Source of the DNA: Daedaleopsis sinensis | Taxonomy: Eukaryota; Basidiomycota; Agaricomycetes; Polyporales; Polyporaceae | DNA length: 64,000 nucleotides | NCBI GenBank assembly: GCA_033807695.1 | Contig: CM066304.1 | Coordinates: forward strand, 1,178,001 to 1,242,000 | Direction of reading: 5' to 3' | Part shown: one piece after another, positions 1 to 11,135 of the stretch | How the letters are laid out: the number at the start of each line of letters is the position of its first letter | Numbering within the stretch: position 1 is the first letter of the stretch | The notes under the pieces: generated by a model | Database searches by the model: none | Told to the model about the DNA's origin: nothing | What the model saw: the letters and a program-made list of their open reading frames with translations, nothing else | Translations under genes and position numbers: made by a program

Positions 1-844
1 GCGGAAAGCAAAGTTGGGTTGCGAAGCGCCCGGCGGTGAGTCGTGCGAATCCGATCCTTCTCGCCCAAAATGGATGTTCAACCTCTTTCCTCACTTCAGG
101 TTAAGAGTACGAGCTATCCCGCAGCGCAAAGGTGCGTAATATCTCTCTATAGTACTTGTTTACTCAGCTACAATGCTGAAGCGCATCTCATGGCATATGT
201 CTGACTAGGAAAGTACCTCCCACTGCCAGTGCAACTTGAACAAGTCGTGACGATCTCTGACTTTAGGTCTGTCAACGACGTGTTCAGCAACGCGGTTCGC
301 GATGGTGTACGTGTAGTATGTGCTCTGGACCGTGCTAGCTGCATTGCGCCTCAAACCGACTGCGAAAACGCGCTGCGCGCGAGCATTGAATTATACACCC
401 GTCGGCAAGCGTGCTATTCTTACTGCTTACTGCTAGAATGCTAACTCGCCCAACCAGCAGGACCACGTGCGACAAGCATCTCACGTCGACGATCAAATGC
501 TCAGGGTCTGTCGCTCATGACGAGTAAGTACAAGGAGCTTCATTCAAACAGTCTACTTATACGTGCTCAGTAAGGTCGCGCCCCCCATCCAGTCTGAGTT
601 CGCCATGCTTGCTGACGTGCTCCTCACGAGGAGACGCACCCGTGCGCGCGAAGGCAAGTAAGTGCTGCGTGTCCCAAGACCTGAGGACTACATTCTCATC
701 CTCCGTCACACCACTTGAATATACACGCGCGCGCCGACACGTCCAGGACCCGCTCCTCTCCAGTACCTTCCCCTCGCGCCCGATCCCTGCTTTCGCCCGA
801 CTCCGCCCCCCGCTCGCGCACACTCCCCATGGGACGCACGCGTC

Positions 845-1480
845 CGCGCAACGGGACGATGTGTGCCGACGGCCGGCCATGCCTGGAGACGACGCGCCGA
901 GCGAAAACCTTCGTTCCGCGCCGTCCTCGGAGGGGGGCAGCTGCTCAGGCGGTCTGACCTTGCAGTACTCCGTAGGGATGATCGCGGTCCTCCCGGAAGT
1001 GCGCGCCCCGCCTCTCTCTCCCGCGCGCTCATCGACATCTCTCGCACTGATAGGACGAGCACGTCCGCGCAACGGGACGACGTGTGCCGACGGCCGGCCA
1101 TGCATGGGGCGGACGCGCCGAGCGGAAATCCTCGTTTCGTTCCGCGCCGTCCGCGGAGCTGGGTATACCTGCTCAGCTGGCGCTGGCCTCGCGGCCCGAC
1201 CTTGCAGAACTCCGCAGGGATGATCGCGGTCTTCCCAGAACCGCGCACTCCGCCCCCCGCCCGCGCCCGCGCCCGCTCCTCTCTCGGACTCGGCGCACCG
1301 CGACGATGTGTGTCACTGTCGACGTCCGGCCATGCCTGGGGCGGACGCGCCGGCCTCAGAGCTGGCAGTGGGTAGCTGCTCGGTGGGCCTCGCGCCCGAC
1401 GGTGCAGAACTCCGCAGGGATGATCGCGGTCTTCCCGGAAGTGCGCACTGCGCCTCCCGCTCGCGCCCGCTCCTCTCCCG
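845..1480. repeat. Three-copy degenerate tandem repeat (about 220 bp unit)
   Basis: The block GCGCAACGGGACGA plus the following GTGTGCCGACGGCCGGCC starts at 845 and again at 1067. A diverged third copy begins near 1293. A second landmark of the unit, TCCGCAGGGATGATCGCGGT or a close variant, occurs near 968, 1210 and 1410. The period is therefore 200 to 240 bases, and the copies are unequal in length. Each copy reads through as an open frame on the minus strand, but nothing else suggests a protein. Confidence 0.8.
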
Positions 1481-1955
1481 CACTCGTGGCGCATGGCGCA
1501 TGGCGCAACGGGACGGCGAAGGCCGTCTGGGCGAGTGCTGGGGGCAAGAGCGCGCAGACCCGAGTCTCCGGCGGCACTCGGATGCCACCCGCTATCCGCC
1601 ACCCGCCGTCTGGCGCGGGCGGCAGGCCGCAGCCACAGCCTCGGCATGGACGTGGACACGGTGCCCCCGTTCTGACTCCGCACGCTCTTCTCCGACGGCG
1701 TCCGCGTCGCCGGGCCCTGGGTACGTGCGTGCAGCGGCCTCTCTGCTGGGTCTGCGCGCAGGCCAGTGCTGCACGTCCGGCGCAGGATCCGAAGCGCACG
1801 CACTCCACGACGTCTATGCCAGCCCCGGGGACGGAGGCGTCGAGCAGGCTGGGTAGGCGGGAGAGGCCGACGGCCGCTCGATTTGGGCAGGCTTAACGCG
1901 CCGCGGCGCACGACGAACGGGCCGGGGCGTTGACCGCGCCCCCGACTCTGAGCTC

Positions 1956-1974
1956 TGAACGTTGAACGTTGAAC
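1956..1974. repeat. GAACGTT heptamer microsatellite
   Basis: The sequence TGAACGTTGAACGTTGAAC is a run of the 7-base unit GAACGTT. The same run occurs at 23289-23308. Confidence 0.7.
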
Positions 1975-3295
1975 GGCGGCGCGCGGGCGAGCGGCGAGGC
2001 GAGGCGCAGACGCGTTCCGGTGCGGTGGATCTGTCGCCCGCCACATGTGGTAGCGTACTTCCATGCTTGTCGTGTCAGGGCTGGAGGACTGGGGTTAGCA
2101 CGACGCGGCGTCTTGACTCACATGGGGGAGAAGATGTCTGCGTCCGAGTAGGCGGGCACGTCCCCGGAGACACTCGCACGAGGGGCTTGAGGCGGCTCGC
2201 ATGTGCGGAAGACGGGACGTCGCCCGAGGGTGCAGTTCATAGATTGTATTTGCCGTTTGTGCTGCTCGTAGGGAATGCATTACAGTGACTGTAGCTAGCA
2301 GAAGAGCGCGGTCTCTGTATTACTATTGAACCTCGCACCTGAGAGTCATCGAGAGGGAATTCCCGGTGGGCCGATGTGTCTCGGAAGAGGGGAAGCGCGA
2401 GGAGCGTCTGCAAGCGACGTCCGATGGCGGGCCCTCCGGGTTCGCCGAGGACGTCACGGTGCGCCGCCCGTGCTGGCTCGTCCTGTTCGCGCACTCTCGT
2501 GCGGATCTCCTGCAGAGCATGGCGAATGAGCTTAGAGCGCGGCGAACGGCGGACAAAGGCTGCACATACCTGATGAGGAGGGGCGGCGGCCTGCTCGGAA
2601 GTCTGGGCAGTCTGGGCGGAGAGGCACACATGCTCGTGTGACAGCGGGGGATTCCGATTTGTGTCTGACGCTGCGCGCAGTTGCGGATGAGATGACTGCG
2701 AGCAGCGGGCTACTGGACTTGGAGAACGGCTCACTATGAGCACGGCTCGAGCTCACCTGAGATAGCGGACGGGACGGCGGGGAACGTACATGAGTGACTC
2801 GGACGTCGGGCTCGGGACGCTGGGATCGCACCATGTGGTTACCCCGCGGGGGGTGCGGTCCGGGTGCATGGAAGTGCGACCCTGGCCGTGGTGGCCGGGC
2901 GCAACGATGGGGAGCCGAGCAGTGAGGTCAATGTGTCGCAACGACACGGCCTGTGCGGCTGGATGTGACCGAGAGCGAGGACGGCGGACGTGGCGGGTCG
3001 CCTAGGTATACACGCACCTTGAGTACGGATCAACTGCATTGGACGGCGCCGTCGGGTCGTGTAACGGCAATATGCATCAAGGCGTAGGTAGAGAGATGTA
3101 CAGAAGTGGACAAATGGTATGACTTACGGCGAGACTGGCAGAGAGAAGGCGGGGAAGACAAGTGTCGTGAGACGGCGGGAGAAGTCGGCGAGGTCTAGTA
3201 GTCGTCGAGGAGAGCGCACGTCTTCGGGGAAAGATACAGGCACCTACCTAGTCGAGCGGGGACGTCGTCAGTGTGCGTGAGATCGTCATGGGCAG

Positions 3296-3424
3296 CGGGC
3301 GGGCGGGCGCAGAGAACGACGGGCGGGCGGGCACAGAGAGCGGCGGGCGGGCGCAGAAACGGCGGGCGGGCGCAGAAACGGCGGGCGGGCGCAGAGAACG
3401 GCGGGCGGGCGCAGAGAACGACGG
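3296..3424. repeat. Six-copy GC-rich minisatellite (about 19-22 bp unit)
   Basis: Six consecutive units of the form GCGGGCGGGCGCAGARAACG run from 3296 to 3424. Two exact 19-base units lie in the middle and slightly longer units at the edges. The block shows strong purine bias on the + strand. Confidence 0.85.
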
Positions 3425-4460
3425 ACACGAGCCCGGCAGAGCAGAGCGCTGGCTGAGGATGCTGTCGAGGTCAGGGTCCGTCGGCGGAGGAGTGGGAGGA
3501 AGACGGTGGAGATCTCGGACCGGGGAAACGACAGGTGACAGGTGGAGAGGAGGGGAGGGATCGCGCAGGAACGAATCGGGAATTTTGAATTTAGGACGGA
3601 TGTGGACATGTGCTGGCGGCGTGCGGCGCTCGGGGGTCGCGGAGGGCACAGAGTCCGGTTGTAATCGACAAGCTCGAAGATCAACAGGCAGGATAGTCAG
3701 TTATCGAGGTTCATGTGCGTCGAGAGACGGCAGGGGAGGGCTTTTCGGGCAGTAGGATTGAGTATTGCGTTGAACGGAGTCGACGACGGCGACGAACTGG
3801 CCGTCGGTGGCCGTGAGGGAGGCAGAAAAGTGCAGACGGGCGGGGGCAGGCGCTCGGTGTCCGAGTCTCCCGCTCGGTGGGCGTATCCGGGCGCGCGGAG
3901 GAGACAGCGGCATGGAAGAGTGCCTGTAACGCGCAAGTCAGGATGAGACGGCGACACGGACTAAAGAGTGCATACATTCATGCAGCTGGGTCAGCGGGAC
4001 GAGGAGGTCATCCTCGTCGCCGTTGCTGCTGCCGCCGTCGCCGGCGTGTTCGCAGTGAGCGTCGAGTGCGAGGGCAGCCGTCGTGGTGGTCGAGAGCAAG
4101 TCGAGAGCAAGAGGGACGGGGTAGCGCTGGGAGGGACGCGCCGCTACGGAACGCCGGAGCCGAGGAGTGGCGCCCGTGCAGCTAAGATCGCAGCCGCCCA
4201 GCTGGCCACAACCCACACCGTCCAGATTACAGCCCATCTCCCGTCCAGATTACTGACCACCTCCCGTCCAGAGGTTCGACTTGCATCTCGCGCATCTCAC
4301 CAGCCCACGCAGATCCCCGCTCGATCCCCGCTCTCGGCAGATCTGACCGTCGTCGTCACCAAGCTTGTTTCCATCCCAGTTCTCCTCTCTCTACCACCAT
4401 CTCCTCCTATGCCCACCCCGCACCGCGACTCGCGCCCTCTGCGGCTTTCTATCCACCACA

Positions 4461-6962
4461 ATGTTGCCCCTCAACGCGCTGTCCGCTCTTTTGGCCGCTA
4501 CGCTCTCTGTCCAGCTCGTCAACGCCCACGGTGTCAACCACCACCACAAACGCCAGGCCCCCGCTGCCAGCGCTCCTTCACCTGCGTCGACAGCACCTGC
4601 ATCGACAGCACCTGCGTCGACAGCGCCTGCGTCGACCTCTGCCGGAACCCCGGCAACGACGGGTCCTGCACCTTCTGGCACCGGCTCCTACAATGTCCCG
4701 CCGCTGTCCGCCATCACGGCGAACATGCCGTCCGGTCCTGTCCCCACTTTGGCCACAACCTACACCCCGGGCGCGCAACCAACTTACTCGAACGCGCCCC
4801 CACTGCCTTCGAAATGTACGTCTTTTTTCTGTCATCTTGTCACTTGTGTCTTCCGAAGACACGTCGCTGCTCTCAAGCGCCCAAACATTCACGCTACTGC
4901 TCAATTAGCCTCGTGAAAAGCAGTTGCAAACACGTCTCTAACTCGGTCTATGGTTATTCAAGATCGAGACAGAGACATGCGAGCCGATGATGGAGGAGGG
5001 CATGTTTCAGAGATATGCCCTCCTCTATTTGTCGCGCATATAGTCCAACCAGCATGCTGGAATGGACTCGTATCAAGGAGCCTCATGGTCTGAGTTACCC
5101 GGCCCCCCCTTACGATCGTGACTTTTTATCCGACAAGGGTATTGACCGAGCGCTACGAGAATGAACGGACTGCGTTTGTCGGAATGTAGCAGAGCATAGA
5201 CGTCGGACGAGTCGTCACCATATTCTTCTGGTTTGTTGTATCATCCGTCAGAGGTACTGATCACCATGATTCAGTTGTCTTCACCCAGGGCGCGTGGCCC
5301 GCATTGGATGTAGTTCCTCCAACCGGTACGTGTGCGAATCAATCGCCGGCTGAGTGTCGCTCACTGCATTTTGTAGACTCTGATGAGGTCAAGCAATGGT
5401 TGAAGGAGCTCGACGGCCACGACATTCCTAATTTCGCGCCGACTGTGGACGGATCATGTGCCACCGATCCGACGGCTGCTGCTCAGGCTCAGCAGCGTGG
5501 ATGGTGGACGTGTGGCAAATGGACCGCGCCCAACGATATCGTCGTTTGCCCTGAGAAGTATACTTGGGGTGTCAGTTTCGATGATGGCCCTGCGCCGTAC
5601 AGTGAGTTCCTACTTTGATTGTTCTTCAATACTAGTCTGATCCTTCTTGTAACTAGCTCCCAAGCTCCTTAAGTACCTCGAGGACCATGACATCAGCGCC
5701 ACGTTCTTCGTCGTTGGCTCGCGTGTCATATCGTATCCCGATATCCTCATTGCCGAGTACATGGCTGGCCACGAGATCTCCGTTCACACCTGGTCTCACC
5801 ACGTACGTGTGCTCTTGAACCTTTATTTTCTTGAAACCATCCCCTCGTTCTGAACAAGAAGTCGGACAATGTTCTTGTCCAGATTCGTGCAGAGCTTGAC
5901 TTTGGTTGACCCAGGGTCTGACCGGGGTCTGACCTGGGTCCGACCCAGGATCAAGCCCATCTCTGTTCTTGCCGTTGCTCGTGGGTTAGCAGTCGCTGTC
6001 AAGCCCCGTCCGTGATTGCATGTTCCTCGCTGCCCAGTGCATCACCTTCTGAACCAGGAGATGTTCCGCCTATGTTTCATTATCTCTACTCATCGCCAGG
6101 CTCTGACATTCTGTTTTAGCCCCTTACTGCGATGACCAACGAGCAGATTGTGGCGGAGCTTGGCTGGACCCGTAAGGCGATTCAGGCGGTGCTTGGCGTT
6201 ACTCCGACGACGATGCGCGCACCGTTCGGTGACATCGGTGAATATCCCGGTTTATTCGAGTCGGCGCAGAGCTGACTCTTCATAGATAACCGCGTCCGTG
6301 CCATCTCGAACGCGATGGGTCTCCGGCCGATCATCTGGACCACCACCCCTGGCGGTGTTGCGTTCGATACGAACGGTAAGTTGTTCGCAATTATGCATGT
6401 ACAACAAGCCTCATACCTCTGCGCAGACTGGCACGTCCCTGGTGGCGAGCAGACTGGCGAGTCGCAATTCCAGATCTTCGAGAGCCTTCTTGGCAATGCT
6501 TCGACTCTCGACACTGGGTGAGTGCTAAAGTGATTGAGGGCAATCGTGAGACTGACAATGGCCTATAGCTTTATCGTCTTGGAGCACGATCTCTTCGAAA
6601 TCACCGTCGACCTCGCTGTTGGATACACCCTCGACGCTGCGCTGAAGCACCAGCCGCCTTTCAAGGTCAGTGACCCGCTTAACATTGTACACACGTTTGG
6701 ACTAAAACGTGGTGTTTTGTAGCTCGAGTCCATCGGCTCCTGCCTGAGCATCCCCATGAACGACATGTACAAGGAGACCGCTACGGTTGACATCGTACAC
6801 TCCAACTCCACGGGCAGTAACTCGACGTCGACCGGCTCTGGCAGTTCCGGCAAAGGCTCAGGCGCTTCTGCTGAGGGTGGAAACGGGGCTGTTGGCTTGC
6901 AGACCTCGATTGTCGGTGTTGTCGCTGCTGCGATCGCCGCTGTGCTTGCGGGTGTCCTTTGA
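4461..6962 (+). CDS. GPI-anchored chitin deacetylase (carbohydrate esterase family 4)
   Basis: The enzyme removes acetyl groups from cell-wall chitin to give chitosan, at the cell surface. Nine exons join in phase: 4461-4815, 5275-5325, 5377-5601, 5657-5802, 6120-6237, 6286-6375, 6427-6517, 6569-6665 and 6723-6962, giving 470 residues. The ATG at 4461 opens a signal peptide (LSALLAATLSVQLVNAHG), followed by a Pro/Ala/Ser/Thr-rich stretch with a repeated STAPA unit. The CE4 motifs are all present: SFDDGP with the catalytic and metal Asp near residue 204, HTWSH (metal His near 254 and 258), RAPFGD, DWHVPG and VLEHDL. A Ser/Gly linker and a hydrophobic C-terminal tail (VVAAAIAAVLAGVL) predict a GPI anchor. 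The first intron (459 bp) and the fourth (317 bp) are longer than the rest. Family assignment is secure; I give no symbol because the ortholog among several fungal CDA genes is not clear. Confidence 0.95.
5908..5949. repeat. Short tandem/inverted repeat in a chitin deacetylase intron
   Basis: Within the 317-base fourth intron, GACCCAGG (5908), CCTGGGTC (5933) and GACCCAGG (5942) alternate around three near copies of GGGTCTGACC. The stretch could fold into a hairpin. It may explain why this intron is long. Confidence 0.5.
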
Positions 6963-7311
6963 GGGTGGACATGAGCCATACTTTGACACGCAACTCTAGA
7001 CACGCATCTATACAATATACCATTGATACGTTCACACTGTCACTAATCTATGGACATTCACGTCAGCTTGGTTCACGAGTTGAACTGGACAAAGTTATGA
7101 ACGTTGAAGTTATGCGAGATTCGAGGGAGGGGGCAGCTCTAGACCCAGTCTATGATGCCGTACATCATCGCAGATCGCCGGATGCTGCGATGTACCGCCA
7201 CTAGCATAACTCGACAGCTCTCCGGTCTTGTACGCCTTTTCTGCACTTGACATTGACCATCCTCAGCCTGCTCATCCGCTTCTCTGTTTCTTGCCTAAGA
7301 CTGCTGCGTGG

Positions 7312-10300
7312 ATGTCGCTGATCAACACGGTCAAGTCGAGTGCGTCGCCTGCGAAGGCTCAGTCTACGCATACAGCCACCTCATGCTCCTCCAGAGTTCC
7401 TCGCGGCGATCCGCTCCGTCAACCCCCCGGCACGATGGAAGATCCTGGTCGTGGACGAGCACTCGCAGCGGCTCATCAACGCTGTCTTGAAGCAGTTTGA
7501 TATCTTGGAAGAGAATGTCACGCGTATGTCCTCGTCCCTTAGTTGCCATGATGTGCGCGCTGAACACGACAATCCTCGTTTGCTCGGTGTCACCCGCATC
7601 CTGTCTCCTCACTCGACTACGACTGTCTACACGATCTTCTGGTTGTGCTTGCGATAACTCTGCACCTGCGCCTGCCAACGCCTCCGTCGTTCCCGGTCCG
7701 ATCTCGCATGGACAGTCATCGAGACTATAACGACGCACCGGGACCCCCAACCGCAGTTCGAGGCTATGTACCTGCTCATGTCGACCTCGCAGAACGTGGA
7801 CCGCGTCATTCGGGACTTCTCTAACGGGAATCAGCAGTACGCTGCCGCGCACCTGTTCTTCGTTGATGGTATGTGTTTCCTTCATCGTCACGCGGGCTCC
7901 GGGGACATCGGTCTGGGACACGATATGGTTCTATGTTCTAGCTTCATAGGCAACAAACAGGCCTCAGAGGGTAGCGCATTCCCAGTCCGTCGTCAACATG
8001 CGGGACAGCCTGCAGGGTGTTGAAGTTTAGGCGTGTGGTTTGCAACGCATATGTCTTATGTCCTCGGCGCCCAGATGCCTTGGGATGATAGTGATTCTGA
8101 TATGAGTGAGAAGCACTACCTGAACAGTTGTTCGAACGCCTTACGTCGTCGCCGGCCGAACCGTACTTGAAGGCACTACAAGAGCTCTGTATCAACTTTT
8201 GGCGTACGTGCGCTCCATCCATCTTGACTTTGTGTCCGTCTGAGATCCGTGTGGACACAATAGCTCTCGAACAGCAGGCATTTATTGTGCGCAACCCCGG
8301 AGCGTTCTTCAACATTTACAGTCCACCCCGAAGTGAGACTTCTTACAAGCCAATGCGCGATCGACTTCACGAAGAGCTTCGGTTCATGAGCAGAATGGTT
8401 CGTATGTCTGTGTAGCGGCATTCATATCGATGACTCACGTACGCGCAGATTTCGAATGTTTGCATCACCTTGAACGAGTTTCCCTACATTCGATACTACG
8501 TCCCATCCCACCATCAGCCTCTAGGCCCGCTCAAGCCTCACGCAAGCACTCGGCCAGCCCCACCACCACCGGAGGGAAGCTCGCGCTGGAGAACGAACTT
8601 GGCTCGTGGACAGGATGCACGGGCGTACGAGAGTGTAGAGGGGGACTATGTCGCGAAGGTATTGGCGTCCATGGTCCAGCAAAACCTTGACGAGTACAAG
8701 AAGGCGAACTCAGATTTCCCCAAACCCTCTGACCCGCCACGGCCGCGCGGCACGCTCATCATTACGGACCGGTCGATGGACACACTCGCGCCGCTCTTAC
8801 ATGAATTCACGTACCAAGCGATGGCGAATGACCTGCTGCCCATAGAAGATGGGACGGCATATAGGTACGCGATCAGAAGCGTCGGTCCGTGCTGAGCGGA
8901 GAGACTCAAGGTTCGCGTTCGCGTCTAGATACAAGTTCCAGACGCAAGTTGGCTACGAGGACAAGGTCGCAACCTTGACAGACACGGATAGTGTCTGGAC
9001 GGAGCTCAGACACATGCACATGCGCGAGGCAATCGACAAGCTCATGGCGGATTTCAACTCGTTCTTGCAAGAGAACGCCGGATTTAAGGGGTACGTGATC
9101 CTCACGCTGGCTATGTACGAATGCCGTAACCGTTGTGGTGCAGGGAGGGCGCCGCGAACTTGAACGATATGAAGGATATGCTTGCAAACCTGCCTCAGTA
9201 CCAGGAGCAACGAGATAAGGTGTGGATCTACCATAGATTCCCCCCGAGGGGTGCTGACGAGCTTTGTGTTCGCAGTTCTCTTTGCACCTGAACATGGCGC
9301 AGGAATGTATGAGTATCTTTGAGCGCGACAAGCTCCCCGCAGTTGCGACCGTTGAGCAGGTAAGCACTAAGCATTGGTCGGCCGCTCTGGAGAAGCCTAA
9401 ACCTGTTTGGAAACAGAATTGCGCCACTGGGCTCACGGCAGATGGCAAGGTACCCAAGACTCTGGTCGAAGAGATGGTCCCGCTGCTGGACAGCCGCGAT
9501 GTCGTGTGCGTGTCATGACGTCTGTATTCTGTTGTGGGATTACACTGACGTAGCAATGCGCGCTGCCTATCCGGTGATCTCGGTCCGCAATGCGCGTGGG
9601 CAACCTCGCAGTAACATGAACAAAGTCCGAATAATCGCGCTGTACATCCAGCACCGCGACGGGGTCTCGGACGAGGACAGGAGACGGCTGTACCAGCATG
9701 CACGTCTCACGATGCACGAGCAGGACGCGGTCAATTCGCTCGCGCATCTTGGGGTACGAATTAGCAAGGTATGTTGCGTCAGGTACACGCGCACATTTGT
9801 TCGCTTGGCACTTTGCAGATGGCCATGCACCCTTTAAACGGCTGCAAGCACGGGCAGAGGGTTGCGTGGTCATCTGCTTGGATTCGCAGCTTGATCACCG
9901 GAAGACGGGGAAGGCCGGACCCCACGTTGTACTATTTTGGCCTTCATGTCCTCACAGCCTGGCGGCCGGTGCTGATGATGGGATTAGCAAGTAGGCGATA
10001 AAGACACGAAGAAGAAGATCAAGCAGAAGTCTAGCAACGAAGAGGAATACGAGCTCTCACGCTACAAGCCCGTGCTCCGAACCGTGCTAGAGGTATGACG
10101 ACATTGTTTGTTTTGGAGCGACGGTCTGAACGGAAGTACAGGACCACGTTGCGAACAAGCTCGACGTCACCGTCTTCCCATACGTGAAGGACTCTCCATC
10201 GGCGGGGCCTGCGACTACCACTTTGCGCGCGGCGTCGCCGGGAGTGCAGACCGCAGTCTCGCTTCGGAGCCAGAAACCGAGCTGGCACAAGGCCACAAGG

Positions 10301-10841
10301 GGAGCAGGCACGCAGAACGACAGTCGCCAGCGGGTGCTAGTCTTCGTCGCCGGCGGTATGACGTACTCCGAGATGCGCGAGGCATATCTTCTATCGAAAT
10401 CTCTGAATAAGGAGATTATCATCGGTGCGTGAAACAGCTCAAATCGCGGAGAGATCAACGAATCTAACCCACGCTTGTGTCCTTGCCTCTTCAGGCTCGA
10501 CACATGCGCTCACGCCCCCCGAGTTCGTGCGGGATTTGATGGCTCTGGAGCTGGGAGGGATAGGGTCGAGGGCGCTGCCCAACGGTGTGCCGGAGCTCAA
10601 CGAGCCTGCACAGTCGTTGCAGGACATCTACGACCAGCGATACTACAGCAAGGATGCGCCTCCGCCACAGCGAGCGGCGCCGGCAGCGGCGCCACAACCG
10701 AGCAGTGGACGTCTGCACCGGCCGTCGCCCTCGCCGTCGAATGCGGGATCGTCGGTGTCCGTGAACAGCTCGAACTACAGCAACAGCGGTTCGTACGGAG
10801 AGGGGGAGAAGAAGAAGAAGCGCGGGTTCCTCCGGTTCTGA
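7312..10841 (+). CDS. sec1: Sec1/Munc18 family protein (exocytic SNARE regulator)
   Basis: This is the Sec1-type regulator that binds syntaxin/SNARE complexes and permits vesicle fusion at the plasma membrane. Fourteen exons join in phase: 7312-7339, 7395-7523, 7716-7868, 8114-8203, 8264-8397, 8449-8864, 8929-9090, 9144-9219, 9276-9359, 9417-9505, 9612-9768, 9988-10092, 10142-10424 and 10495-10841. The product is 750 residues, the usual length for fungal Sec1. It starts MSLINTVKSKFL and carries the family landmarks YLLMSTSQNVDRVIRDF, ITDRSMDTLAPLLHEFTYQA (domain 3a), LPIEDGT, ALYIQHRDGV and FVAGGMTYSE. The C-terminus is a Pro/Ala/Ser-rich tail ending in a basic cluster (KKKKRGFLRF). The third intron (245 bp) and eleventh (219 bp) are longer than typical. 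The acceptor at 9987 was chosen because it is the only one that keeps the frame. Confidence 0.93.
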
Positions 10842-11135
10842 TGTACTTGTACTAGAGTGCGGACGAGCTGGACGGATATCGGTGTACGAGTATCTTATTT
10901 GTTGGAATATCCTCTGGATGTAATAGGTGCATATACCACGACGATTTGTGTGCGGGCGGGGTTGCCACCGACGTCAGAATACGAGCGATCAGCGTGTGCT
11001 TGTTTCGGGAGCGCGAGTGTGAGCACAGGACATTCGAACGCGGCGTGCGGTTTGCATGGGCGCCTGTCTGGATTGTACTACCACTTGCTCGCTGCCCCTG
11101 ACGTTCATCCCGACTCCTCCCCCGTCGTGGCCGCT

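Larger units (their letters stand above)
1..4460. other. GC-rich left flank with repeats, no convincing gene
   Basis: No recognisable protein is seen on either strand. The stretch is very GC-rich between about 700 and 4000, so long open frames on both strands are expected by chance. A few pieces on the minus strand (about 2095-2760 and 3700-3960) have frames flanked by plausible splice signals, but they do not chain into a recognisable product. Two minisatellite blocks and a heptamer microsatellite are listed separately. The last few hundred bases should hold the promoter and 5' leader of the chitin deacetylase gene that starts at 4461. Confidence 0.5.

Noticed and set aside
706..2064. Long open frames on both strands in the GC-rich left flank.
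   Set aside because: They follow the minisatellite copies and the high GC content. Their products are Arg/Pro/Ala-rich with no domain, and frames overlap on both strands.
3968..4990. A 340-codon + strand open stretch overlapping the start of the chitin deacetylase gene.
   Set aside because: It runs in a different frame through the signal peptide and first exon of a well-supported gene and has no domain.
9760..9991. A 9-base direct repeat ATTAGCAAG at both borders of Sec1 intron 11 (9760-9768 and 9983-9991), like the target duplication of an intron-making element.
   Set aside because: Collapsing the repeat to one copy leaves ATTAGCAAG followed by TAGGCGAT, which puts a stop in frame and shifts the conserved downstream sequence. 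A simple recent insertion therefore does not fit. It may be coincidence at splice borders.
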